Assembly (NCBI GenBank): GCA_934631985.1
Contig: CAKTYE010000022.1
Span: 1-34,045, forward strand
Origin: an uncultured Clostridia bacterium
GTDB lineage: Bacteria > Bacillota > Clostridia > Christensenellales > Aristaeellaceae
Length of the DNA: 34,045 nt
Direction: 5' to 3'
Both the position numbers and the translations under genes were made by a program. Below the pieces are notes generated by a model. The model was given only the letters and a program-made list of their open reading frames with translations, ran no database searches and was not told the DNA's origin. Positions 1 through 7,111 of this stretch are shown one piece after another. Each line of letters starts with the position of its first letter. Position 1 is the first letter of the stretch.

Positions 1-875
1 TTCTCCTGATACTTGGCAACAAAGCTCACGGTCTTTTCATCCGTGCCGAAAGCAGAGAAGGGAGCCAGCAGCATCAGGTTTTCAGCCAAGGAAACATCAA
101 AGCCCTCCATAGCCAGGATGCCGTCCATGCCGTCCACGCCAAAGAAGGCGGGTTCATAGCCCATATCCTTCGCCTGCTTCAGGAGCAGAGAAGCGGGGGT
201 GTAGTAGATGGGCATGAACACCAGATCAGCGTCCGCATTCTTGCAAGCAGCCAGCTGCACAGAGAAGTCCGCGTTGTCATCAGAGGCGAAGGCAGAAGCG
301 GCAACAACCTCCAGGCCCAACTCCTCAGCCTTGGCCTTGAAGGCGTTGTAAATGCCGGTGGAGTAAGCATCGCTGCTGTTGTAAATGATGCCGACCTTGC
401 TGCCCAAAGCCTTGTCCACGATCAGCTGTGCGGAAGCGACGCCCTGCGCGGGATCGGTGAAGCACACCTGATACATGTTGTCCTTGTTGGCCGTCACGTC
501 CGTGGAGGACGCGGAGGGGGTCAGCATGAACACGCGATCCTCATAAGCCTGCGCGGAAACCGCGATGCAGGGAGAGGTGGTCACGGTGCCCAGAATGAAC
601 TGCGCGCCGTTGTCCAGCACATTGTTGTAGGCGTTGACAGACTTTTCCGCATCATGCTCGTCATCCTGAGGCAGCAGCTCAATCTGCGCGCCGCCCAGAG
701 CGTTGATCTCCTCAACAGCAATCTCAGCACCGTGCAGCACAGCCTGTCCATAAACGGCAGCGCCGCCAGTCAGCGGGCCGATCAGACCAATCTTGTACGT
801 TTCCTCGGCAGTAGCAACGGCGGTGAAACTTAGCGCCATCGCCATGGCCAACACGGTAGCAAGTAGTCTCTTCAT
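1..875 (-). CDS. Branched-chain amino acid-type ABC transporter substrate-binding protein (3' end cut by window)
   Basis: This is a secreted periplasmic-binding-protein type I (LivK/Peripla_BP_6-like) protein, expected to capture an amino acid or similar solute outside the membrane for an ABC importer. The translation starts MKRLLATVLAMAMALS, a clear signal peptide, followed by the family opening KIGLIGPLTGGAAVYGQ and the VEEINALGG segment. Further family segments are LGTVTTSPCIAVS, FMLTPSASS, QVCFTDPAQGVASAQ and VGIIYNSSDAYSTG. No lipobox cysteine is seen in the signal peptide, so it may be anchored another way or released. About 291 codons are present and the gene runs off the left edge, so the C-terminus and any permease genes are not visible. 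The start is fixed by AAAGGAGGAAAC just upstream. It is read from its own promoter. The ligand cannot be inferred from sequence. Confidence 0.9.
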   Translation of the reverse strand, partial: MKRLLATVLAMAMALSFTAVATAEETYKIGLIGPLTGGAAVYGQAVLHGAEIAVEEINALGGAQIELLPQDDEHDAEKSVNAYNNVLDNGAQFILGTVTTSPCIAVSAQAYEDRVFMLTPSASSTDVTANKDNMYQVCFTDPAQGVASAQLIVDKALGSKVGIIYNSSDAYSTGIYNAFKAKAEELGLEVVAASAFASDDNADFSVQLAACKNADADLVFMPIYYTPASLLLKQAKDMGYEPAFFGVDGMDGILAMEGFDVSLAENLMLLAPFSAFGTDEKTVSFVAKYQE

Positions 876-910
876 GAATGTTTCCTCCTTTGAAGCATTG
901 AGGTAATATG

Positions 911-938
911 AAAACAAGAGCATTGAATCTCTTGTTTT
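911..938 (-). other. Perfect 10-bp inverted repeat in the 5' UTR of the binding-protein gene
   Basis: AAAACAAGAG, an 8-nt spacer and CTCTTGTTTT form a perfect inverted repeat. It starts a few bases downstream of the predicted transcription start and ends about 35 nt before the start codon, clear of the SD. It could be a 5' stabilising hairpin in an abundant mRNA or a dimeric repressor operator. There is no U tract, so it is not a terminator. Confidence 0.6.
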
Positions 939-947
939 ATGTGCGTT

Positions 948-976
948 ATTATACACAGCAAGCCCTTACACGTAAA
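948..976 (-). promoter_or_regulatory. Sigma-A promoter of the binding-protein gene
   Basis: On the minus strand TTTACG (-35) is followed after exactly 17 bp by TATAAT (-10). The predicted start lies near 941, giving a leader of about 65 nt that contains the inverted repeat. Confidence 0.75.
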
Positions 977-1077
977 GGATTTTCCTGTTCTTTTTGTGTT
1001 TTTGTTGCATGGTTATACACATCCTGTGAGATATGGTCACAAAAAGCTCCATGCCGTCCGTTTTTAGGGGAATATTG

Positions 1078-1560
1078 TTAATTGTTCGGGTTTCCGTCCT
1101 TCTGCTTGTTCTCATTGATGAGCTGGGTCAGCTCCTCCATAAAGCTGCCCAGGTCGGTAAACTTGCGGTACACCGCCGCAAAGCGGACGTAGGCCACATC
1201 ATTGAGCTGCTTCAGCTCCGCCATCACCATGTCGCCGATGCGCTGGGTGGTGATCTCCCCCTCCATGGTGTTATAGGCCGCCTGCTCAATGCGGCTGACG
1301 ATGGCATCAATCTGCTGCATGGACACAGGCAGCTTTTCGCAGGCATGGATCACGCCGTTTTTAATTTTCGTTGCGTCAAAGGGCTCCCGGCGGTTATCCC
1401 GCTTCACCACCAGCAGGGGCATCAGCTCGATCTTTTCATAGGTAGTGAACCGCCGCCCACAGCGGGTGCATTCCCGGCGGCGGCGAATGCTGTTGCCTTC
1501 CTCGGTGGGCCGGGAGTCGATCACTTTGCTTTCCAAGCAGTTGCAATATTGGCATCTCAT
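1078..1560 (-). CDS. nrdR: Transcriptional repressor NrdR
   Basis: NrdR senses ATP/dATP and represses ribonucleotide reductase operons by binding NrdR boxes. The 160-aa product has the usual length and architecture. An N-terminal zinc ribbon has two CxxC pairs (MRCQYC near residues 3-6 and CTRCGRRF near 31-34). An ATP-cone domain follows, opening with VVKRDNRREPFDATKIKNG and ending near FRKFTD-like sequence (AVYRKFTDLGSF). The ATG is preceded by AAAGGCGG about 10 nt upstream. The gene stands alone: the next gene downstream has its own promoter, and the region upstream holds dispersed repeats. No NrdR box or ribonucleotide reductase gene is seen in the window. Confidence 0.96.
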   Translation of the reverse strand: MRCQYCNCLESKVIDSRPTEEGNSIRRRRECTRCGRRFTTYEKIELMPLLVVKRDNRREPFDATKIKNGVIHACEKLPVSMQQIDAIVSRIEQAAYNTMEGEITTQRIGDMVMAELKQLNDVAYVRFAAVYRKFTDLGSFMEELTQLINENKQKDGNPNN

Positions 1561-1671
1561 GGGCTTCGCGCCGCCTTTCTGTCGTATGCTTCAGGGAAAC
1601 CTTCCAAGCAGTTGTATTATAACTTTTTTTGTGCTTTTCGTAAAGGAAAAATTAGGAAGTGCGGGATGTGT

Positions 1672-1800
1672 AACCCCTCAGCCGCCTTCGGCGGCAGCTC
1701 CCCTTTCAGGGGAGCCTCTTGGGTTGGGAACCCGCCACGCTCAGAACCTCCCCCAGCCTCCCCTGCAAGGGGAGGGGGACCGCCGCAGCGGTGGTAGGGT
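1672..1800. repeat. GC-rich dispersed intergenic repeat, copy A
   Basis: A run of short palindromes lies upstream of nrdR: GCCGCC-TTC-GGCGGC, CTCCCCTTTCAGGGGAG, and CTCCCCTGCAAGGGGAG followed by ACCGCCGCAGCGGTGG. The CTCCCCTGAAAGGGGAG-type unit recurs at 5071-5087 and 5675-5691, so this is a dispersed, probably multicopy element. The short open frames across it look like by-products of GC-rich palindromes. Confidence 0.65.
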
Positions 1801-1820
1801 TCCGCCTCTCTCCCCGCTCC

Positions 1821-1859
1821 AAACAAAAGGACGGCTCCCCCACTCCGAGGAGCCGTCCT
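1821..1859 (-). terminator. Rho-independent terminator of the exported-protein gene
   Basis: On the minus strand AGGACGGCTCC pairs perfectly with GGAGCCGTCCT, followed by TTTGTTTG. It begins about 11 nt after the stop codon of the gene at 1870-3345. Confidence 0.85.
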
Positions 1860-1869
1860 CCAATCCACC

Positions 1870-3345
1870 TTAGTTGTTCATCATCAGCTGCAGCACGCTG
1901 GCAGGCAGCAGCTGCAGGGCCTTGATTGCCCCGGACTGCACGCTGGTCAGCAGGCCATTCAGCCAGGTCTGGAACGCCGTATCGTCCATGTCGCCGGGAC
2001 GCACCGCATCGCTGTCCGCCAGCGTCTCCAGCGCATCCACGGTGTTCGTGGACTTGCGGAAGGTCAGCAGCGCATCCGTCTCATCGCCCAGGTACAGCTT
2101 GTATTCCGCACTGCGGGTGGCTGCGCCCTCCAGATAGCTTGCGCTGTCCGTACCCTTCAGCGTCAGCTTCAGGGGATCGGAGGTCGTGTCGGGACGGAAG
2201 TACAGCGCGGCCTTCACCGTCTTGCCGGAGGTTTCCTCGCGGTAATCCTTTTCCACCGCGTAGGCAAGCTCCAGCAGCAGCTTGTCCTCGCTGGCTTCCG
2301 CGCCGTCATACAGATCCAGCGCGAAGCCGTCCACCAGCGTCGCGGTCGAGGTGCCGTCCAGATTGCTGGCTACAGTGATCTTCAGCAGGGCGGTATCGTC
2401 CATGGTCAGCGTTGCGTCATAGGTCTTGCCAATATCGCCGCTGGACACGCGGTTCAGCACGAAATCCGCCTTCACCGCGTCGCCGTCCTCGGGCTGGATG
2501 TTCATCGAGGTGACCACCTTCACCACTTCATCCGCCTTATCCGCATAGATGGCAACGGGGATGTCCTCAAACTGACCCTTCAGCGCACGAATTTCCGCAG
2601 GGAACTTATCAAAGGCTTCCTCAACGGTCATGCTTTCGCCGTTGACCGAGGCCTGCTGCGCATAGGTGTTCAGCAGATCCATCATCTTTTCACTGCTGCG
2701 CAGGGTCTTGAACAGCGCTTCGTAGAAGTCCGCGATGTCATCCACCGTCAGGGTCAGGGTCACAACCTTCGCAGCGGGGTCGCAGTCACTGGGCTGCTCA
2801 GTCACATCCTTGATCTCCACACGGTTCATCATCGCCGTGAAGTAATCGGTCAGGGGCGTAACGTCCATGTCGCTCAGGTCAAGATCATTGGTGGCTTCGC
2901 CGCTCAGCATGCCTTGCAGCGCTTCCTCATTCATGTCCGTCACGCTGCTGAACAGCTGCGCCAGACGAACGCTGATCGTTTCCGCATCGCCCTCGGCAAA
3001 GGCCAGGGTCTTGTCGCCCAGCCAGCTGCTTGCCACATAATCCACGCCGTCCGCGCGCTCGGTATCCACGCGCAGCGCGTCCTGACCATCCAGCTGCAAG
3101 GCAAAGACCTGATGCCCCGCCGCAGCCTTCACCAGGCGCAGGCTCAGGGCATTCACCAAATCCGCCACCGGCTTGGCGACGCTCTCATCCAGGGGCAGGC
3201 TGCCCGCCTCCAGCGTCACCAGCGTTTCCAGCGTCAGCCCGTCCGTGATGGCCTTGTCCATCAGCTCGGCGGGGCTGTCTGCCAGGCCTGCGAAGGGCAG
3301 CACCAGCAGCACGACGCTCAGCAGCATCGCAATCCACTTTTTCAT
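1870..3345 (-). CDS. Exported protein of unknown function
   Basis: The family was not recognised. The 491-aa product opens with a typical signal peptide (MKKWIAMLLSVVLLVLP, then AGLAD as a likely cleavage region). The mature part is acidic and rich in alternating polar and hydrophobic residues, with many Thr/Asp-rich strands (for example VVTLTLTVDDIADFY and DATLTMDDTALLKITVAS). This suggests repeated beta-sheet units like those of lipoprotein-carrier folds, but that is inference. There are no extra membrane segments, no lipobox and no sorting signal. The ATG is set by CAGGAGGAATC. It is monocistronic, with its own promoter and a strong terminator. Homologs are probably lineage-restricted exported proteins. 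Confidence 0.85.
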   Translation of the reverse strand: MKKWIAMLLSVVLLVLPFAGLADSPAELMDKAITDGLTLETLVTLEAGSLPLDESVAKPVADLVNALSLRLVKAAAGHQVFALQLDGQDALRVDTERADGVDYVASSWLGDKTLAFAEGDAETISVRLAQLFSSVTDMNEEALQGMLSGEATNDLDLSDMDVTPLTDYFTAMMNRVEIKDVTEQPSDCDPAAKVVTLTLTVDDIADFYEALFKTLRSSEKMMDLLNTYAQQASVNGESMTVEEAFDKFPAEIRALKGQFEDIPVAIYADKADEVVKVVTSMNIQPEDGDAVKADFVLNRVSSGDIGKTYDATLTMDDTALLKITVASNLDGTSTATLVDGFALDLYDGAEASEDKLLLELAYAVEKDYREETSGKTVKAALYFRPDTTSDPLKLTLKGTDSASYLEGAATRSAEYKLYLGDETDALLTFRKSTNTVDALETLADSDAVRPGDMDDTAFQTWLNGLLTSVQSGAIKALQLLPASVLQLMMNN

Positions 3346-3393
3346 AAAAAGATTCCTCCTGACGTATTCACTCCCGGATGGGATGTTGGCTTT

Positions 3394-3422
3394 ATTATAG
3401 CGTACTTCCCACAGCTTGTCAT
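3394..3422 (-). promoter_or_regulatory. Sigma-A promoter of the exported-protein gene
   Basis: On the minus strand ATGACA (-35), a 17-bp spacer and TATAAT (-10) lie about 50 bp upstream of the start codon of the 491-aa exported protein. Confidence 0.7.
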
Positions 3423-3490
3423 GTCATTCTTGTAAATTCTGCATTTTATCGCTTGAAACGACCCATTCCACGCATGAAAATGCGCGGCGG

Positions 3491-4198
3491 TCAAATTTCC
3501 CGCAAATATTCGCGAATGACCGCTGCCAGCGCATCCGCCTCCGGGGGCGCGTAGCGCGGCGACATGGCAAGCGTCACAAAGTCATACGGCGCCTCTGCCT
3601 GAAAGGTGCGGTAGTCATCATACACATGAAAGGGGATCGTCGGCTCCGGGCCGTTTTGCGCCGCGAAGATCTGCGCCGTCATGGAGGTCAGGTGAATATC
3701 CCCGGCGGCGTTCAGCAGCACCTGCGGAATATCCGCCCGGGAGCGCGGATTGCGCACGTTATCCAACGAAAGCACCCGCCGCATGGCCAGCGCGAACAGC
3801 AGATAATTCGCTTCATCCAGCTTATGCTGTGTGTAAAAGAACGCCGTATCCCGCCGCCGCTCCATCGGCATGGCCAGCATGGTAAACAGCACATAGTTCG
3901 GTCCCGGATAGCCAATGCCCAGGTCGCTGTGCGCATCCACATGGGTCACGTGAAAGGGCGCGGTCAGCCTGCCCGCGGCAAGCTGCTCCTCCCAGAAGGT
4001 CAGTGCCTGGTCATGGGTCTCAAACACGCGCCCCGGCACAGGCGATGCGGCATTCAGGCCGCACTGACGCTCCAGAAAGTCCCGCACCTGCGTCTCGGGC
4101 CACGGCTCATGATCCGCCAAAACCGGACGCTCCCCTGGCGCAGCCAGGGGACAGCAGTCCGCAAGGAAAAAATCCAGATCAATATCCAGTACGCGCAT
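3491..4198 (-). CDS. UPF0489 / peptide-arginase-like protein
   Basis: The 235-aa product opens with MRVLDIDLDFF, and near residue 90 has HVTHVDAHSDLG. These Asp/His clusters are the metal-binding signature of UPF0489, a family related to arginases. Some members reported from RiPP pathways hydrolyse arginine in peptides to ornithine. No precursor peptide or RiPP maturase is seen here, so the substrate is unknown. The order of motifs (DxDxDFF first, DAHxD second) is the reverse of classical arginases. The ATG lies 2 nt after the pyrH stop codon, so the gene is probably translated by ribosomes finishing pyrH. No terminator is evident after it. It is cytoplasmic, without a signal peptide. The family assignment is fairly firm; the reaction is inference. 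Confidence 0.75.
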   Translation of the reverse strand: MRVLDIDLDFFLADCCPLAAPGERPVLADHEPWPETQVRDFLERQCGLNAASPVPGRVFETHDQALTFWEEQLAAGRLTAPFHVTHVDAHSDLGIGYPGPNYVLFTMLAMPMERRRDTAFFYTQHKLDEANYLLFALAMRRVLSLDNVRNPRSRADIPQVLLNAAGDIHLTSMTAQIFAAQNGPEPTIPFHVYDDYRTFQAEAPYDFVTLAMSPRYAPPEADALAAVIREYLREI

Positions 4199-4200
4199 GG

Positions 4201-4914
4201 TCAGGGATGCACAAAGGTGCCAGCGTCGCTGCCCTGCAAAACCTCCAGCAGCCGCTCCGGCTTATCCAGGCCGAACACGCGCACCATGGGAACCTTGTTC
4301 TCCGCGCACAGAGAGAACGCAGAAGCGTCCATGACCTTCAGGCCCTTTTCCAGCGCCTCGGCATAGGTCAGGTCGCGAATCAGCGTAGCGGTGGGATCCT
4401 TGTGGGGATCGGCGGTATACACGCCGTCGATGTTCTTGCCCATGAGGATCGCGTCCGCCTGCATCTCGATGGCGCGCAGCACCACACCCGTGTCGGTGGA
4501 GAAGAAGGGGTTGCCCGTGCCGCAGCTGAATAGCACCACCTTGCCCTCACTGAGGTGACGACGGGCGGTCATGGTATTATAGGGTTCGGCAAAGCGGTTC
4601 ATGTCCACGGCGGACATCACCACCGCATCCAGCCCTTCCTTGCGCAGCGCATCCGCCACGCACAGGCAGTTGATCATGGTACCCAGCATGCCCATCTGGT
4701 CTGCCGTCACCGCGTCCATGTGGGCGCTGGGGCCCTGCCGTCCGCGCCAGATGTTGCCCGCGCCGATGACAATGCCGATCTCCGTACCCAGGTCGTGCAT
4801 TTCCTTGATGACGTGCGCAGCATGCTGCACCATGGGGAAGTCAAACAGCTCACTGCCTGTGGACTTCAGCGCTTCTCCGCTGAGCTTCAAAAGTACCCGC
4901 TTATACGTTGCCAT
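4201..4914 (-). CDS. pyrH: UMP kinase
   Basis: It phosphorylates UMP to UDP with ATP in pyrimidine nucleotide synthesis. The 237-aa length is standard for the bacterial amino-acid-kinase-fold enzyme. Visible motifs are KRVLLKLSGEAL at the N-terminus, IGIVIGAGNIWRG, the DQMGMLGTMIN segment, and GTGNPFFSTDT. AILMGKNIDGVYTADP near residue 165 binds nucleotide. The start is supported by AAAGGAAG about 8 nt upstream. In many Firmicutes pyrH lies in a tsf-pyrH-frr cluster. Here frr is absent and the next gene is the UPF0489 gene, 2 nt away, which is unusual. Confidence 0.97.
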   Translation of the reverse strand: MATYKRVLLKLSGEALKSTGSELFDFPMVQHAAHVIKEMHDLGTEIGIVIGAGNIWRGRQGPSAHMDAVTADQMGMLGTMINCLCVADALRKEGLDAVVMSAVDMNRFAEPYNTMTARRHLSEGKVVLFSCGTGNPFFSTDTGVVLRAIEMQADAILMGKNIDGVYTADPHKDPTATLIRDLTYAEALEKGLKVMDASAFSLCAENKVPMVRVFGLDKPERLLEVLQGSDAGTFVHP

Positions 4915-4987
4915 TGCTTTGCTTCCTTTCTGTTGTTGGTCTGTCGTGGTGGGAAAATTGATGATGCCGGGAATCCCAGCAAAGAAC

Positions 4988-5290
4988 TATCCTCCATCAG
5001 CCTTGCAGCTGACAGCTCCCTCTGCGAAGGGAGCCTTGGGAGATGCGTGCCTGCCCCCGCCCCCAAAAGCCTCCCCTGAAAGGGGAGGTGTCCCGAAGGG
5101 ACGGAGGGGGTTCGTTCTCCTAGCCCCCAAAGCCTTCGGGAGGACAGCCGCCCCGAGGCGGCAGGAGAATACTCTCACAAGCTGCATCTTCCCATACCCC
5201 GCATCAAGGCAAATATCTTGCCTCCTTCTGCGGAAGGAGGGGAACCGCCCACCGGGAGGTGGGTGGTGGAAGATAAACTCACCCGCTGGG
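4988..5290. repeat. GC-rich dispersed intergenic repeats, copies B and C
   Basis: This stretch contains CTCCCTCTGCGAAGGGAG, CTCCCCTGAAAGGGGAG, a GTCCCGAAGGGAC hairpin, GCCGCCCCGAGGCGGC and CCTCCTTCTGCGGAAGGAGG. The segment 5061-5116 is nearly identical to 5666-5720 (direct repeat of about 55 bp). The part around 5140-5165 reappears in inverted orientation near 29265-29300. With the block that follows it makes the 960-bp gap between pyrH and aroB free of convincing genes. Confidence 0.7.
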
Positions 5291-5292
5291 GT

Positions 5293-5601
5293 ATCCTATA
5301 GCTTCATAGGATCGTGACTGCATTCCCCAGTCCCGGCGGCACACCCCCGTGCTGCAATCTGTTGCTAGAGAGTATTTCGTCCGTCTGCGGACGGACGACC
5401 CACTTTGCACTCGGGCAAAGTGGGCAAAACCGCCCGGGGGCCAGCCAAAATTTCCATGCAGCTAAGGCTGGCCCCCGGACCCCATGAGCGCCCCCAGCCA
5501 TCGCTCGGATCGGAGCCTTCCCAGGGGGACACAACCGGGGTCTCCTTCGGCTCCACTCCAAGGCATTCCGTCGGCTGACCGTATACAGCCGCCGGAACGC
5601 C
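5293..5601. other. Highly structured block of consecutive hairpins, possible structured RNA or multicopy element
   Basis: Successive inverted repeats fill this interval. ATCCTAT/ATAGGAT lies at 5293-5312. TCGTCCGTC/GACGGACGA lies at 5377-5398 with a 4-nt loop. CCCACTTTGC/GCAAAGTGGG lies at 5399-5424 and is perfect. CCGGGGGCCAGCC/GGCTGGCCCCCGG lies at 5434-5478, a perfect 13 bp with a 19-nt loop. GGAGCC/GGCTCC lies at 5512-5554. A 16-bp stem with two mispairs lies at 5562-5601. One of those mispairs becomes G-U on the minus strand, weakly favouring a minus-strand RNA. The only long frame through it (5304-5654, minus) has no SD or family resemblance. No flanking transposase is seen. Confidence 0.55.
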
Positions 5602-5659
5602 TTGTCGCTTAGGACAGGCACATGCAGCAAAAAGTTACCTGCACTCAAAGCCACATGCG

Positions 5660-5760
5660 GCCTCGCCCCAAAAGCCTCCCCTGAAAGGGGAGGGGTCCCG
5701 AAGGGACGGAGGGGTTTCGTTCACGCCCCAAGCCTCCCTCTACAAAGAGAGAACAGCCCG
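5660..5760. repeat. GC-rich dispersed intergenic repeat, copy D
   Basis: It carries the same CTCCCCTGAAAGGGGAG and GTCCCGAAGGGAC palindromes and flanks as 5061-5116, in the same orientation. The two copies bracket the hairpin block at 5293-5601. Confidence 0.7.
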
Positions 5761-5874
5761 CATCACGCCAAGCAGGACACCCTAAAATAGGCAATAAAGC
5801 CCTTCCAGAGAATTTTACATCATATCATAGGTTTCCCGCAACAGTTTCCTGCCCTTCGGCATTCCTTTTCGTCC

Positions 5875-6951
5875 TTACAGATACTTCTCCACGTCTGCAA
5901 ACCAGTCCACACTTGCGTTCTCCACATAGCATGCGCCGATTCGCCACAGCAGAATGATCCGCAGCACTTTGCCCAGATTCTTTTTATCCATGTGCATGGG
6001 AGCCAGCAGCTGCTCCGCATCCAGTCCTTCGTCATGCGTGGGCAGTCCCAGCGCTGTCAGCAGCGCTTCCAACCGTGCCGCCGTGCCGATCGCCGTCATG
6101 CCGCGCGCCTCGCTCATGCGCGTAATGACCGCCATGCCCAGCGCAACGGCTTCGCCATGGCGCAGTCCGTCGTAATGCTGCACAGCCTCTACCGCGTGGC
6201 CCAGCGTATGTCCAAAGTTCAGGATCATGCGCGCACCGGTGTCGCACTCGTCCTCCTCCACGACCTTCGCCTTGGCTTGCAGGCAGTGCAGCAGAATCTC
6301 GTCCATATGCGCCATCAGCGCTTCGCGTCCCTTGGGCGCACAGGCTTCCAGCAACTCGAACAGCGCTTCGTCTCCGATGCAGCCATACTTGACCACCTCG
6401 CCCAGGCCGTCCCGCCACACCTGCTCCGACAGGGTGCGCAGCGTCTCCGGGTCCAGCACCACCAGCTTCGGCTGATAAAACGCGCCTACCAGATTTTTCC
6501 CCTGCGGCAGGTCTATCGCCACCTTGCCGCCCACAGAGGAATCCACCTGCGCCAGCAGCGAGGTGGGAATCTGCACAAAATGCACGCCCCGCAGAAAGGT
6601 CGCCGCCGCCAGCCCGGTCAGGTCGCCCATCACGCCGCCGCCCAGCGCCACCAGCGTATCCCGACGGGTCAGCCCCTCGGCGCACAGGAAGTCGTAGATC
6701 TCCGACAGCTTTCCCTGGCACTTGGTAGCCTCGCCCGCAGGCAGGGTCAGCGCCGCACAGGGCAAGCCTGCTTTTTCCAGTGACTGCATGACCCGCACCA
6801 AATACAGCGGCCCCACGTTGGTATCCGTGATAACGGCGCACTTGCACACGCCCAGCCTTTCGCGGATGAGCTCACCCGCCTGGTCAAGAATGCCCGGCGC
6901 AATAGTGATCGGATAGCTGCGCTCGGAAAGATGAACGGTCAGGGTTTGCAT
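5875..6951 (-). CDS. aroB: 3-dehydroquinate synthase
   Basis: This is the second shikimate-pathway enzyme: it cyclises DAHP to 3-dehydroquinate with NAD and a divalent metal. The 358-aa length is typical. Motifs in order are CAVITDTNVGPLY, the NAD-binding LVALGGGVMGDLTGLAA, and QIPTSLLAQVDSSVGGKVAID. KAKVVEEDECDTGARMILNFG runs into HTLGHAVEA, which supplies the metal-binding Glu and His, and LRHGEAVALGM supplies a further ligand. The ATG follows GAAAGGGG about 8 nt upstream. It lies 160 nt downstream of aroF on the same strand with no obvious promoter between, so the two are probably cotranscribed and share the aroF attenuator. The C-terminal region is slightly divergent (MHMDKKNLG is retained). 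Confidence 0.96.
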   Translation of the reverse strand: MQTLTVHLSERSYPITIAPGILDQAGELIRERLGVCKCAVITDTNVGPLYLVRVMQSLEKAGLPCAALTLPAGEATKCQGKLSEIYDFLCAEGLTRRDTLVALGGGVMGDLTGLAAATFLRGVHFVQIPTSLLAQVDSSVGGKVAIDLPQGKNLVGAFYQPKLVVLDPETLRTLSEQVWRDGLGEVVKYGCIGDEALFELLEACAPKGREALMAHMDEILLHCLQAKAKVVEEDECDTGARMILNFGHTLGHAVEAVQHYDGLRHGEAVALGMAVITRMSEARGMTAIGTAARLEALLTALGLPTHDEGLDAEQLLAPMHMDKKNLGKVLRIILLWRIGACYVENASVDWFADVEKYL

Positions 6952-7064
6952 GGTATAGCCCCTTTCATATTATGAAAGCATTTTCAGGCGTGAAGCTGCG
7001 AAACCGCACTGCCTGCGCCGTGCATCCCGCAGCATCCTGTCGCCATGGTCTTTGGAGGAGAGAA

Positions 7065-7106
7065 CCGGGGAGCGGGATTCCCGGCACAGAAGCCGCCGCT
7101 CCCCGG
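7065..7106 (-). other. Strong hairpin between aroF and aroB
   Basis: CCGGGGAGCGG and CCGCTCCCCGG form a perfect 11-bp stem with a 20-nt loop that can form a smaller inner stem. It is followed on the minus strand by TTCTC rather than a U tract. It begins a few nt after the aroF stop codon. A processing or mRNA-stability element, or a leaky terminator lowering aroB expression, is plausible. Confidence 0.5.
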
Positions 7107-7111
7107 CGCAC

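Noticed and set aside
5304..5654. 116-codon minus-strand open frame in the hairpin block
   Set aside because: Its codons are dictated by palindromes, there is no SD, and the content (runs of Pro/Gly/Arg/Trp) does not look like a protein.
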